Below the pieces are notes generated by a model, which saw nothing but the letters and a program-made list of their open reading frames with translations, ran no database searches and had not been told where the DNA came from. A DNA stretch of 18,649 nucleotides from an uncultured Eubacterium sp. (GTDB taxonomy: Bacteria > Bacillota > Clostridia > Peptostreptococcales > Anaerovoracaceae). Shown in pieces: positions 6,436 through 13,648 of this stretch. The DNA lies in assembly GCA_905193765.1 (NCBI GenBank), contig CAJJPZ010000026.1, forward strand, positions 1 through 18,649. Reading direction: 5' to 3'. The first letter of the stretch is position 1; the number at the start of each line of letters is the position of its first letter. A program made the position numbers and the translations under genes.

Positions 6436-7346
6436 TATATACCGTAACATTCAGTCCAGCTGTGGATTATGTGGTATTCCTGGACAAACTGAAAGCCGGT
6501 GAGACGAACCGGACGATCAGAGAAGAATATTTCTTCGGAGGCAAAGGAATAAATGTTTCCACCGTGCTTGAAGAACTGGGCATAGAAAATACAGCCTTGG
6601 GATTCATAAGCGGATTCACAGGAGAAGCGCTTGAGAAGGGACTTCAGGAAAAAGGTATAAAAACGGATTTTATCAGACTTGCTGATGGTATAACCAGGAT
6701 AAATGTAAAGATAAAGACAGACGTAGAAACAGAAATCAACGCTCAGGGTCCGAGGATAGAAACATCCGAAGTAAACAGACTGCTTGAAAAACTGGATGCT
6801 CTCAGAAAAGGGGATATCCTGATAATTTCAGGCAATGTACCGAATACGCTGCCGGGAGATATATATGAACGTATGATCAGCAGGATAGACCGGGAAGGAA
6901 TAGAGCTCATAGTGGATGCCACAGGGAATCTGCTGAAACGTGTGCTCAGATTCAGGCCTTTCCTGGTAAAACCGAACAGAGCGGAACTTGAAGATCTGGT
7001 GGGTAAGAAGATAAGCGATATGAAGCAGCTTGCGGAATCAGCCGAAAGTCTCCAGAAGATGGGCGCAAGGAATATCCTGGTCTCCCTTGGCAAAGACGGT
7101 GCTTTCCTGCTTGATGAATCAGGAAAGCATCACAGGATGAAAGCAGTCACAGGCAGAGCTGTAAACACAGTGGGAGCCGGGGATTCTATGGTAGCAGGCT
7201 TTATAGCGGGCTATATCAGAACAGGAGATCTGAAAAAAGCACTGACTCTTGGAATAGCGGCGGGATCAGCCACAGCATGTTCGGAAGGTCTGGCCACAGG
7301 AGCTGAAATAGAGGAATTCTGTAAAAAAGTCAATGCAGGAGGGTGA
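6432..7346 (+). CDS. fruK: 1-phosphofructokinase
   Basis: This PfkB/ribokinase-family enzyme has 304 residues and phosphorylates fructose 1-phosphate, the product of the fructose PTS, to fructose 1,6-bisphosphate in the cytoplasm. The N-terminal MIYTVTFSPAVDYVV carries the family's substrate aspartate (D12). FFGGKGINVS (residues 34-43) is the PfkB signature 1 region. NTVGAGDSMVAGF contains the catalytic base aspartate near residue 251. Tagatose-6-phosphate kinase is a close relative with the same fold, but placement between fruR and fruA argues for 1-phosphofructokinase. The start codon overlaps the fruR stop by four bases, implying translational coupling. The ribosome binding site of fruA lies in its last codons. 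Confidence 0.95.
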   Translation: MIYTVTFSPAVDYVVFLDKLKAGETNRTIREEYFFGGKGINVSTVLEELGIENTALGFISGFTGEALEKGLQEKGIKTDFIRLADGITRINVKIKTDVETEINAQGPRIETSEVNRLLEKLDALRKGDILIISGNVPNTLPGDIYERMISRIDREGIELIVDATGNLLKRVLRFRPFLVKPNRAELEDLVGKKISDMKQLAESAESLQKMGARNILVSLGKDGAFLLDESGKHHRMKAVTGRAVNTVGAGDSMVAGFIAGYIRTGDLKKALTLGIAAGSATACSEGLATGAEIEEFCKKVNAGG

Positions 7347-7350
7347 AAAA

Positions 7351-9288
7351 ATGCGTATTATCGATTTATTGAAACCGGAATCGGTGATCACAGGATCACA
7401 GATAAAATCTAAGGAAGAAGCTATAGAGACACTGATAGATCTGCACCAGAAGGCAGGATATCTCAGTGACAGAGCTGAATACAGAAAAGGCATACTGGCA
7501 AGGGAAGCTGAAGGGACTACTGCCATAGGAGAGGGTATTGCAATACCTCATGCCAAAAGTGCTGCTGTCAGAAAGGCAGGCCTTGCAGCGATGACAGTGC
7601 CGGAGGGTGTTGACTATCAGGCTCCTGACGGACAGCCGTCAAAAATACTGTTCATGATAGCAGCGCCTGTTGACGGTGATCTTCATCTTGAAGTCCTGTC
7701 AAGACTGATGACGCTGCTTATGGATGACAAGTTGCGGGGAGAACTGCTGGCAGCCTCGGACGCGAAGGAATTCATAAATGCCATAGACCGGAAAGAAAGC
7801 GAACGCTTTCCTGAGGAAGCCGGTCAGGACAGCATGGAAAGCACTGCTGGCGGTGATAATGGCGGTCATTACAGAATACTTGCGGTAACAGCGTGTCCTA
7901 CAGGCATAGCCCACACATACATGGCAGCAGAAGCTCTTGAGAAAAAGGCTGCTGAGATGGGATATACGATAAAGGTTGAGACCAATGGATCAGGTGGGGC
8001 AAAAAATGTACTGACACCTGAGGAGATAGACGCAGCAGACGGTATAATAATAGCTGCGGATAAAAATGTGGAAATGGTGCGATTTGATGGCAAGCCGGTA
8101 TACAAGACGAGTGTATCGGCGGGGATAAATAAGCCGCAGGAACTGATAGAAGCTGTAGTCAGCGGCAATGCACCTGTGTTCCGGTACGAAGGCGAGAAGA
8201 CTACCTCAGCGGAATCACTGGGTAAGGAAAGTTTAGGACGCCAGATATACAAGCATCTGATGAACGGTGTATCGTATATGCTTCCGTTCGTTATAGGTGG
8301 AGGTATCATGATAGCTCTGGCTTTCCTTATAGATACAGTTGCAGGTGCTCCTCGCGACGGTGACTTCGGAACGTATACTCAGGCGGCGGCATTCTTCAAG
8401 ACAATAGGAGGTGCGGCATTCAGTTTCATGATGCCTGTTCTTGCGGGATATATCGCCAGGAGCATAGCAGACCGACCGGGACTTGCAGTAGGTTTTGTGG
8501 GAGGATATATAGCGACCATCGGCTGCACTTTTGCAAATATAGCAGGTGATAAAAGTGCAGTATCAGGGTTCATCGGAGCTCTCATAGCTGGCTTTGCAGG
8601 AGGACTTATCGTATTACTTCTCAAAAAGATATTTTCATTCCTGCCACAGAGTCTTGAAAGTATGCTGCCTGTACTGATACTTCCTCTGCTGGGAATAATC
8701 CTGATGGGTGTGTTCATGTGTCTGATAAACCCGGCGGTGGGAGCAATAAATACAGCGATAACCAACGGACTCCATTCCATGGGAAGCGCCAGCCAGATAC
8801 TTCTGGGATGTGTGCTTGCCGGCATGATGGCAGTGGATATGGGAGGCCCGTTCAACAAGGCTGCATATGTTTTCGGAACAGCCGCAATAGCATCCGGAGG
8901 GTTCAATATCATGGCAGCAGTTATGATAGGTGGTATGGTGCCGCCGATAGCCATTGCACTGGCAACGACATTTTTCAAGCATAAATTCACAGCTCAGGAG
9001 AGAAAGGCAGGAACAGTTAATTATATCATGGGATTATGCTTCATAACAGAAGGCGCGATACCTTTTGCAGCGGCAGATCCGCTGAGGGTCATACCATCAT
9101 GTGTTGTAGGTTCGGCACTGGCAGGAGGTATATCCATGGCGATGGGATGTACGCTTAGAGCGCCGCATGGAGGAATATTCGTCTTCCCTGTAGTGGGCAA
9201 TGTGCTCTGGTATCTTGTGGCACTGGCGGCAGGCTCGGTAGCAGGCATGATAATGCTGGCTCTGCTCAAGAGAAGAACGGCTGATTAG
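7351..9288 (+). CDS. fruA: PTS fructose transporter, EIIABC fusion
   Basis: This 645-residue membrane permease takes up fructose and phosphorylates it at C1. The domain order is EIIA (about 1-145) with phosphorylated His67 in GIAIPHAK, then an acidic Ser/Glu-rich linker. EIIB (about 170-265) follows with phosphorylated Cys182 in AVTACPTGIAHTYMAAE. EIIC runs from about residue 295 to the end (GVSYMLPFVIGGG, FMMPVLAGYIARSIADRPGL, VDMGGPFNKAAYVFG, CFITEGAIPFAAADPLRVIPS), with multiple membrane segments. ATG 7351 is chosen over an in-frame ATG at 7333: the latter lies inside fruK, while AGGAGGG lies 7 bases before 7351. The gap to the fruK stop is 4 bases. All phosphorylation sites are present, so the transporter looks functional. 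Confidence 0.96.
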   Translation: MRIIDLLKPESVITGSQIKSKEEAIETLIDLHQKAGYLSDRAEYRKGILAREAEGTTAIGEGIAIPHAKSAAVRKAGLAAMTVPEGVDYQAPDGQPSKILFMIAAPVDGDLHLEVLSRLMTLLMDDKLRGELLAASDAKEFINAIDRKESERFPEEAGQDSMESTAGGDNGGHYRILAVTACPTGIAHTYMAAEALEKKAAEMGYTIKVETNGSGGAKNVLTPEEIDAADGIIIAADKNVEMVRFDGKPVYKTSVSAGINKPQELIEAVVSGNAPVFRYEGEKTTSAESLGKESLGRQIYKHLMNGVSYMLPFVIGGGIMIALAFLIDTVAGAPRDGDFGTYTQAAAFFKTIGGAAFSFMMPVLAGYIARSIADRPGLAVGFVGGYIATIGCTFANIAGDKSAVSGFIGALIAGFAGGLIVLLLKKIFSFLPQSLESMLPVLILPLLGIILMGVFMCLINPAVGAINTAITNGLHSMGSASQILLGCVLAGMMAVDMGGPFNKAAYVFGTAAIASGGFNIMAAVMIGGMVPPIAIALATTFFKHKFTAQERKAGTVNYIMGLCFITEGAIPFAAADPLRVIPSCVVGSALAGGISMAMGCTLRAPHGGIFVFPVVGNVLWYLVALAAGSVAGMIMLALLKRRTAD

Positions 9289-9320
9289 AACTTTATGATC
9301 TGAACAAGGAGGTAACAGAA

Positions 9321-9587
9321 ATGGTATCAAAAAAATTGAAGGTAGTAAATTCAGAAGGTTTCCATATGAGACCAGCAAACGCTTTTGCAACAGCAATGGC
9401 CAAGTATAAATCAGATGTGAAGATAGAGACCGGAAACACGCAGGTGAATGCAAAGAGTGTGATGAATCTCATCGCGGCATGCATAAAATTCGGGACAGAA
9501 ATAACTATCGTCTGCGACGGAGATGATGAAAACGAAGCTCTGGCAGAAGCTGCAGGCATGGTTGAATCAGGTTTTGGTGAAAAATAA
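9321..9587 (+). CDS. ptsH: Phosphocarrier protein HPr
   Basis: HPr is the 88-residue soluble phosphocarrier between enzyme I and the EIIA domains. His15, the phosphoryl acceptor, lies in EGFHMRPA, and Ser46, the HPr kinase/phosphorylase site, lies in NAKSVMNL. Both are needed for catabolite control in Bacillota. AAGGAGG is correctly placed before ATG 9321. Finding ptsH directly behind fruA, rather than in a separate ptsHI locus, ties general PTS protein synthesis to the fructose operon, unless an unseen internal promoter exists; I saw none in the 32-base gap. Confidence 0.97.
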   Translation: MVSKKLKVVNSEGFHMRPANAFATAMAKYKSDVKIETGNTQVNAKSVMNLIAACIKFGTEITIVCDGDDENEALAEAAGMVESGFGEK

Positions 9588-9601
9588 ACGAGGTGATTTA
9601 A

Positions 9602-11308
9602 ATGCTCAGAGGGATACCTGTATCGGAAGGAATAGGCATCGGCAAGGTATTCATCGTCGGGGGTCAGGCTGTATCATATGAACACCGGACGGTGGAAAAT
9701 ACTGAAGAAGAAAAGAAACGCTTTCATGATACTGTAGAGGAGTTCTGCAGAAGGAACAGCAGACTGGCTGAAAAAATGTCAGGTAAAGTCGATCCTGAAG
9801 AGATCGATATCATAAAAGGGCATGAGATAATGCTTCGCGATCCGTTCCTCATATCTCAGACTGAAGAAAAGATAGACGGCGGGATGTGTGCGGAAGCAGC
9901 ATGTTCGGAAGTCATGGATATGTTCATATCGATGTTCAGCGCTGCCGATGATGAACTTACAAGGCAGCGTGCTGCCGATATCGAAGACATCAGGTCGAGG
10001 GTGCTTAAGATACTTGCCGGAGTCGAGGATGTAGATTTTTCGGATATCCCTGCTGACAGCATAGTCGTGATGGAGGAGCTGACGCCTTCTGTTACGGCAG
10101 AACTCGACAGAAACAATGTAAATGGAATAATCACTGAAAAAGGTGGTATAACTTCTCATTCGGCTATCCTTGCAAGGGCTATGGAGATCCCTGCGGTGCT
10201 CAGTGTAGAGAATGCACTGTCGGTTCTGCGGGATGGAGTAGAAGTGATAGTCGACGGCAATGAAGGTACTGTAACAGCAGATCCGGATCAGGATGAACTG
10301 GAAATATGGCGCGACAGACAGAAGAACTTCCGGGAAGAACAGAAAATGCTGGAAAACTATAAGGACCGTGAGTCGCTGACAGCTGACGGTGTGAAAAAAG
10401 AGGTTTTCTGCAATATCGGAAGTATCCGGGATGCTGTTACAGCACTGGAAAAACATGGAGAGGGTATAGGCCTGTTCAGGACAGAATTCATATTCATGGA
10501 ATGTGATTCAGCGCCTGACGAAGAGACTCAGTTTGAAATATACAGAAAAGCCGCAGAGCTGTTCGGCGACAGAGGCGTCATAATACGTACGCTGGATGCA
10601 GGTGGCGACAAGGGCATAGACTATCTCGGAATGGCTCATGAAGATAACCCGTTCCTGGGGTTCAGGGCAATAAGATACTGCCTTGCGCATGAGGACATTT
10701 TCAGGACACAGCTGAGAGCGATACTGAGAGCCAGCGCATTCGGCCGCATCAGGATAATGATACCTCTTGTCACAGAGGTCGCCGAGATGCGGAGAGTCAG
10801 AGCTCTGACAGAAGATATAAAGAAAGAACTCAGATCAGAAGGCAAAGCTTTTGACGAGGACATAAAGATCGGGGCCATGATAGAGACGCCTGCAGCATGC
10901 ATGACTGCCGACATACTGGCTGGGGAATGTGATTTCTTCAGCATAGGCACCAATGATCTGACGCAGTATACCATGGCAGCGGATCGCGGCAACAGACAGG
11001 TGGGATACCTCAACGATGTGTTTGAACCGGCTGTACTGAGAGCCATAAGATATATCATAAAATGCGCAGGCGATGCAGGGATACCTGTGGGTATGTGCGG
11101 CGAAGCGGCTGCAGATCCGCGTCTGACACCGCTGCTGGTATCATTCGGCCTGGATGAATTCAGCGTCAACCCTTCATCGGTTCTCAGGACAAGATATAAC
11201 ATATCGCTGTGGACCGGGGAAAAAGCAGATAAAGTTACTGCAGAGGTCATGGATATGGCGTCTGCAGATGATATAAAAGCTTATCTGACATCATTGCAGA
11301 GCAGATAA
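9602..11308 (+). CDS. ptsI: PTS enzyme I (phosphoenolpyruvate-protein phosphotransferase)
   Basis: The protein has 568 residues, the usual length. Cytoplasmic enzyme I autophosphorylates from phosphoenolpyruvate and passes the phosphate to HPr. The N-terminal HPr-binding domain begins GIPVSEGIGIGKVF. The swivelling phosphohistidine domain has His186 in GGITSHSAILAR. The C-terminal PEP-binding TIM barrel shows GIGLFRTEFIFME, IIRTLDAGGDKG, GTNDLTQYTMAADR and active-site Cys499 in VGMCGEAAADP. GAGGTGA precedes ATG 9602, 14 bases after the HPr stop. It is the last gene of the operon and is followed by a terminator. With fruA and ptsH it makes the operon a self-sufficient PEP-to-fructose relay. 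Confidence 0.97.
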   Translation: MLRGIPVSEGIGIGKVFIVGGQAVSYEHRTVENTEEEKKRFHDTVEEFCRRNSRLAEKMSGKVDPEEIDIIKGHEIMLRDPFLISQTEEKIDGGMCAEAACSEVMDMFISMFSAADDELTRQRAADIEDIRSRVLKILAGVEDVDFSDIPADSIVVMEELTPSVTAELDRNNVNGIITEKGGITSHSAILARAMEIPAVLSVENALSVLRDGVEVIVDGNEGTVTADPDQDELEIWRDRQKNFREEQKMLENYKDRESLTADGVKKEVFCNIGSIRDAVTALEKHGEGIGLFRTEFIFMECDSAPDEETQFEIYRKAAELFGDRGVIIRTLDAGGDKGIDYLGMAHEDNPFLGFRAIRYCLAHEDIFRTQLRAILRASAFGRIRIMIPLVTEVAEMRRVRALTEDIKKELRSEGKAFDEDIKIGAMIETPAACMTADILAGECDFFSIGTNDLTQYTMAADRGNRQVGYLNDVFEPAVLRAIRYIIKCAGDAGIPVGMCGEAAADPRLTPLLVSFGLDEFSVNPSSVLRTRYNISLWTGEKADKVTAEVMDMASADDIKAYLTSLQSR

Positions 11309-11365
11309 GCTATGATAGAAACAGCCTCCAACAAATAAATATCATATATGCAAGACTTATGGAAG

Positions 11366-11402
11366 GAGTCCCGAAGGTCGGCTGATCGTCGGGGCTCTTT
11401 TC
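11366..11402 (+). terminator. Intrinsic terminator of the fru-pts operon
   Basis: GAGTCCCGA (11366-11374) pairs with TCGGGGCTC (11389-11397) over nine positions with one G-T wobble around a 14-base loop, followed by a short TTTT. The GC-rich stem 58 bases after the ptsI stop fits a terminator, though the T tract is short. Confidence 0.75.
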
Positions 11403-11446
11403 GTATCGCCTGCAGCTTCATGTATGATGCACAGCAGAGCTGTATG

Positions 11447-11455
11447 TGATATAAT
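11447..11455 (+). promoter_or_regulatory. Extended -10 promoter of the decarboxylase gene
   Basis: TGATATAAT contains a perfect TATAAT (11450-11455) with the TG extension one base upstream. No good -35 box is seen, as is common for extended -10 promoters. Transcription would start near 11462, about 50 bases before the ATG. A small hairpin sequence ACAGC-AGA-GCTGT (11431-11443) sits just upstream and could be an operator, but it is short. Confidence 0.6.
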
Positions 11456-11510
11456 CATATGACCTGAGATAATAAAGAAGCAGATAATGCAGAATGCAGG
11501 AGGAATATAT

Positions 11511-12950
11511 ATGAACAAAAAAAGTATAGCCGGTTTTCTCGCAGAGCACGCAGCTCTGGAACCTGTATCGTTCCATATGCCGGGGCATAAAGGCAGCAGG
11601 ATATACAGAAAATACGGTTATGGTGATTTTATAGAAAACCTGGTGGACTATGATATCACGGAGATACCGGGAGCGGACAATCTTTTCCAGGCGGAAGGCG
11701 TAATAGAGGCTGCGGCGGAAAAATACAGGAAGCTTTATGGCGTAAGGAAGTCGTATCTGCTGATAAACGGCACAAGCGGAGGTCTCATTGCAGCGATACT
11801 GGCCTCTGTAAACAAAGGCGGCAGGCTCATCATGGCGAGGAACTGTCACAAATCGGTTTTCAACGCTCTGACGCTGGGGGATATAGAGCCGGTATATGCA
11901 TATCCGTCGGAGATAGAGGAGTACGGCATATCGGGGGCTGTCGAAGCTGACGAGATAAAACGTCTTCTGACGGAAAATCCGGACGCTGAAGCTGTGATAT
12001 TACCAAGCCCGAATTATTACGGTATATGCAGTGATATAGAAGCCATAAGCCGGGTGGTACATGAAGCGGGAAAGATACTTATCGTAGACCAGGCCCATGG
12101 CGCACACCTCAGCCTTTTTGGAAAATACAGCAGTGGCAGTATGCCTCCGGCGGCAGAGGACTGCGGTGCGGACATAGTGGTGAACAGCACCCATAAAACA
12201 CTGCTGTCTTTCACTCAGAGCGCTGTACTCAATGTAGTTTCGGACAGAGTGAATCTGCTCAGGCTGGAAGACCGCCTGCAGGCGGTGGAGAGCACCAGCC
12301 CATCATATATACTGATGGCGTCTCTTGATATCAACGCAGATATCCTGTCGGATCACGGAAGAGAGATCACAGCAGACTGGTCGGATGCTGTAGAACATTT
12401 TTATAAAAACGCACCATCCATCAAAGGTCTGAAGGTGATGACCGTTCCGGGACATATGGACAGGACTAAGCTGAATGTCGACATGAGCGGTGCAGGACTG
12501 ACCGGTGCGCAGCTGGAGGAGATACTTATGGGCTACGGCGTATTTTCAGAGCTGACGACCGGAAACATACTCATGTGCATGACCGGTGCAGGGAATACAT
12601 TATCGGATACAGAGCGTCTGCTGACCGCTCTGAAGGAGATCTCGGAGAAACAGCAGACCGCAGGGAGAGCAGCCGGGTATACTGCATCTTCATCATATAA
12701 AAGCTCGCGCTGGTCGCTGAAACGCGAGCTTCGGTCAGTCCCGCTGCAAAAGGAGCAGGTGAGACTCGAAGACTGTGCCGGGCGTATATGCGCTTCATCA
12801 ATAATACCGTATCCGCCGGGTATACCGCTGATATGCCCGGGAGAGGTCATCACAGAAAAAGATATATCATATATCAGAAAACTGCGAGATGCCGGGGAAA
12901 AGGTCATAGGAATAGACAGGGAATGGATGGTATCAGTGGGTAAATATTGA
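11511..12950 (+). CDS. Orn/Lys/Arg decarboxylase family protein (PLP-dependent, fold type I)
   Basis: This 479-residue cytoplasmic PLP enzyme would decarboxylate a basic amino acid to a diamine, agmatine or a related product. The N-terminus carries FHMPGHKGSR and DITEIPGADNLF. The PLP site comprises NGTSGGLIAAIL, a cofactor aspartate in IVDQAHGAHLSLFG, and the Schiff-base lysine K229 with its preceding histidine in STHKTLLSFTQSAVL. A C-terminal domain includes YPPGIPLICPGE. Size and motifs match the short bacterial forms (Bacillus SpeA/YaaO type), which lack the N-terminal wing domain of the Enterobacteria inducible enzymes. Substrate choice among arginine, lysine and ornithine cannot be read with confidence. 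ATG 11511 is preferred to an in-frame ATG at 11487 because AGGAGG lies 7 bases before it. It is transcribed alone. The PuuP-like permease elsewhere in the window hints at polyamine metabolism. Confidence 0.9.
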   Translation: MNKKSIAGFLAEHAALEPVSFHMPGHKGSRIYRKYGYGDFIENLVDYDITEIPGADNLFQAEGVIEAAAEKYRKLYGVRKSYLLINGTSGGLIAAILASVNKGGRLIMARNCHKSVFNALTLGDIEPVYAYPSEIEEYGISGAVEADEIKRLLTENPDAEAVILPSPNYYGICSDIEAISRVVHEAGKILIVDQAHGAHLSLFGKYSSGSMPPAAEDCGADIVVNSTHKTLLSFTQSAVLNVVSDRVNLLRLEDRLQAVESTSPSYILMASLDINADILSDHGREITADWSDAVEHFYKNAPSIKGLKVMTVPGHMDRTKLNVDMSGAGLTGAQLEEILMGYGVFSELTTGNILMCMTGAGNTLSDTERLLTALKEISEKQQTAGRAAGYTASSSYKSSRWSLKRELRSVPLQKEQVRLEDCAGRICASSIIPYPPGIPLICPGEVITEKDISYIRKLRDAGEKVIGIDREWMVSVGKY

Positions 12951-13091
12951 AATAAAAGCATGATAATCTATGAAAAATTTGAAGAAAATCAGAAAAAATG
13001 AATAATAAGTTTGCTGACAATAAACGCAAAGAAATAATGTTAAAAAATGCTCGAATTTTCAAAGATAAGCATTTTATGTTACAGAAATGGA

Positions 13092-13205
13092 TATAATATA
13101 GTTGATACTGTTGAAAAATCAGCATTTTATAGTCTGAATAACATCTGCGAATACAGCATATTAGTACATAATCATACAAAAAATGTACTAATATGCTGTA
13201 TTTTT
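13092..13205 (+). ncRNA. Possible small RNA (lone -10 box to terminator)
   Basis: TATAAT at 13092-13097 would start a transcript near 13104 that ends at the strong hairpin terminator ending at 13205, giving an RNA of about 100 bases. No matching -35 box or TG extension was found. The terminator may simply serve the decarboxylase gene, whose stop is 200 bases upstream. This is a weak suggestion. Confidence 0.2.
13150..13205 (+). terminator. Strong intrinsic terminator with 20-bp perfect stem
   Basis: Bases 13150-13169 and 13183-13202 are exact reverse complements over 20 positions around a 13-base A-rich loop. Five T bases (13201-13205) follow. The stem is AT-rich but long. It ends transcription on the plus strand before the ATPase promoter; on the minus strand there is no T run, so it works in one direction. 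Confidence 0.85.
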
Positions 13206-13227
13206 ATACAAAAAACAAAACAAAAAT

Positions 13228-13255
13228 TTGAAATATTTTTTCAAAGTGATAGAAT
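13228..13255 (+). promoter_or_regulatory. Promoter of the V-type ATPase operon
   Basis: TTGAAA (13228-13233) and TAGAAT (13250-13255) are 16 bases apart, and a TG one base before the -10 box makes an extended -10 element (TGATAGAAT). Transcription would start near 13262, leaving a leader of about 70 bases before the first gene. Confidence 0.7.
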
Positions 13256-13333
13256 GAAGGCGTAGAAAATTGCGGATTTTTTACATTCCACATATGTTTT
13301 ATTTCAGTTGTTGAGCGGAAGGAGGAGAGACTT

Positions 13334-13648
13334 ATGCAGGAAATCGTTGACAGAATAAAAGCCGCTGAAAAAACAGCAGAAGATCAGAAAGCAGTCGCTG
13401 TGAAAGCTGCGGGCAAGATCGTATCTGATGCCAAGGCAGCAGGCAGGAAACATGTCGACGATGTCATTGCTGCAGCCAGCGAGGAAGCCGGAAAGATAAC
13501 TGCGAAAGCAGAGGCTGATTCCAGCGCACAGGCTGCGGAAAAGATAGTTGTCGTAAAAAAAGAGGCAGAAAAGATCCTGAAGGGTGCAGGCTCGGATTTT
13601 GACGCTGCCGTCGAAAAAGTTGTGGAAAGGGTCGTGAGCGATATATGA
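13334..13648 (+). CDS. ntpF: V-type ATPase subunit G/H (peripheral stalk)
   Basis: This protein of 104 residues is rich in Ala, Lys and Glu and almost wholly alpha-helical, with heptad-like spacing typical of a coiled coil. Such proteins pair with subunit E to form the peripheral stalk (stator) of prokaryotic V/A-type ATPases. Sequence conservation in this family is low, so the call rests on size, composition and being first in an operon with the E. hirae ntpFIKECGAB(D) order. GGAGGAG precedes ATG 13334. Its stop overlaps the start of the subunit I gene (ATGA), implying coupled translation. Confidence 0.85.
   Translation: MQEIVDRIKAAEKTAEDQKAVAVKAAGKIVSDAKAAGRKHVDDVIAAASEEAGKITAKAEADSSAQAAEKIVVVKKEAEKILKGAGSDFDAAVEKVVERVVSDI

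Larger units (their letters stand above)
12951..13227. other. AT-rich intergenic region before the ATPase operon
   Basis: This non-coding stretch holds a lone TATAAT (13092-13097) and a 20-bp perfect hairpin with T tail (13150-13205). The sequence AGCATTTTAT occurs at about 13068 and again at about 13121. Small open frames here have no ribosome binding site and cross the terminator, so I call no gene. Confidence 0.6.

Noticed and set aside
13150..13202. 20-bp inverted repeat as the ends of a miniature transposable element
   Set aside because: The arms are only 13 bases apart, there is no target duplication, and the T tail makes a terminator the simpler reading.
13047..13265. 72-codon open frame in the spacer before the ATPase operon
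   Set aside because: It runs through the 20-bp terminator hairpin and the ATPase promoter, lacks a ribosome binding site, and its composition looks like translated AT-rich non-coding DNA.
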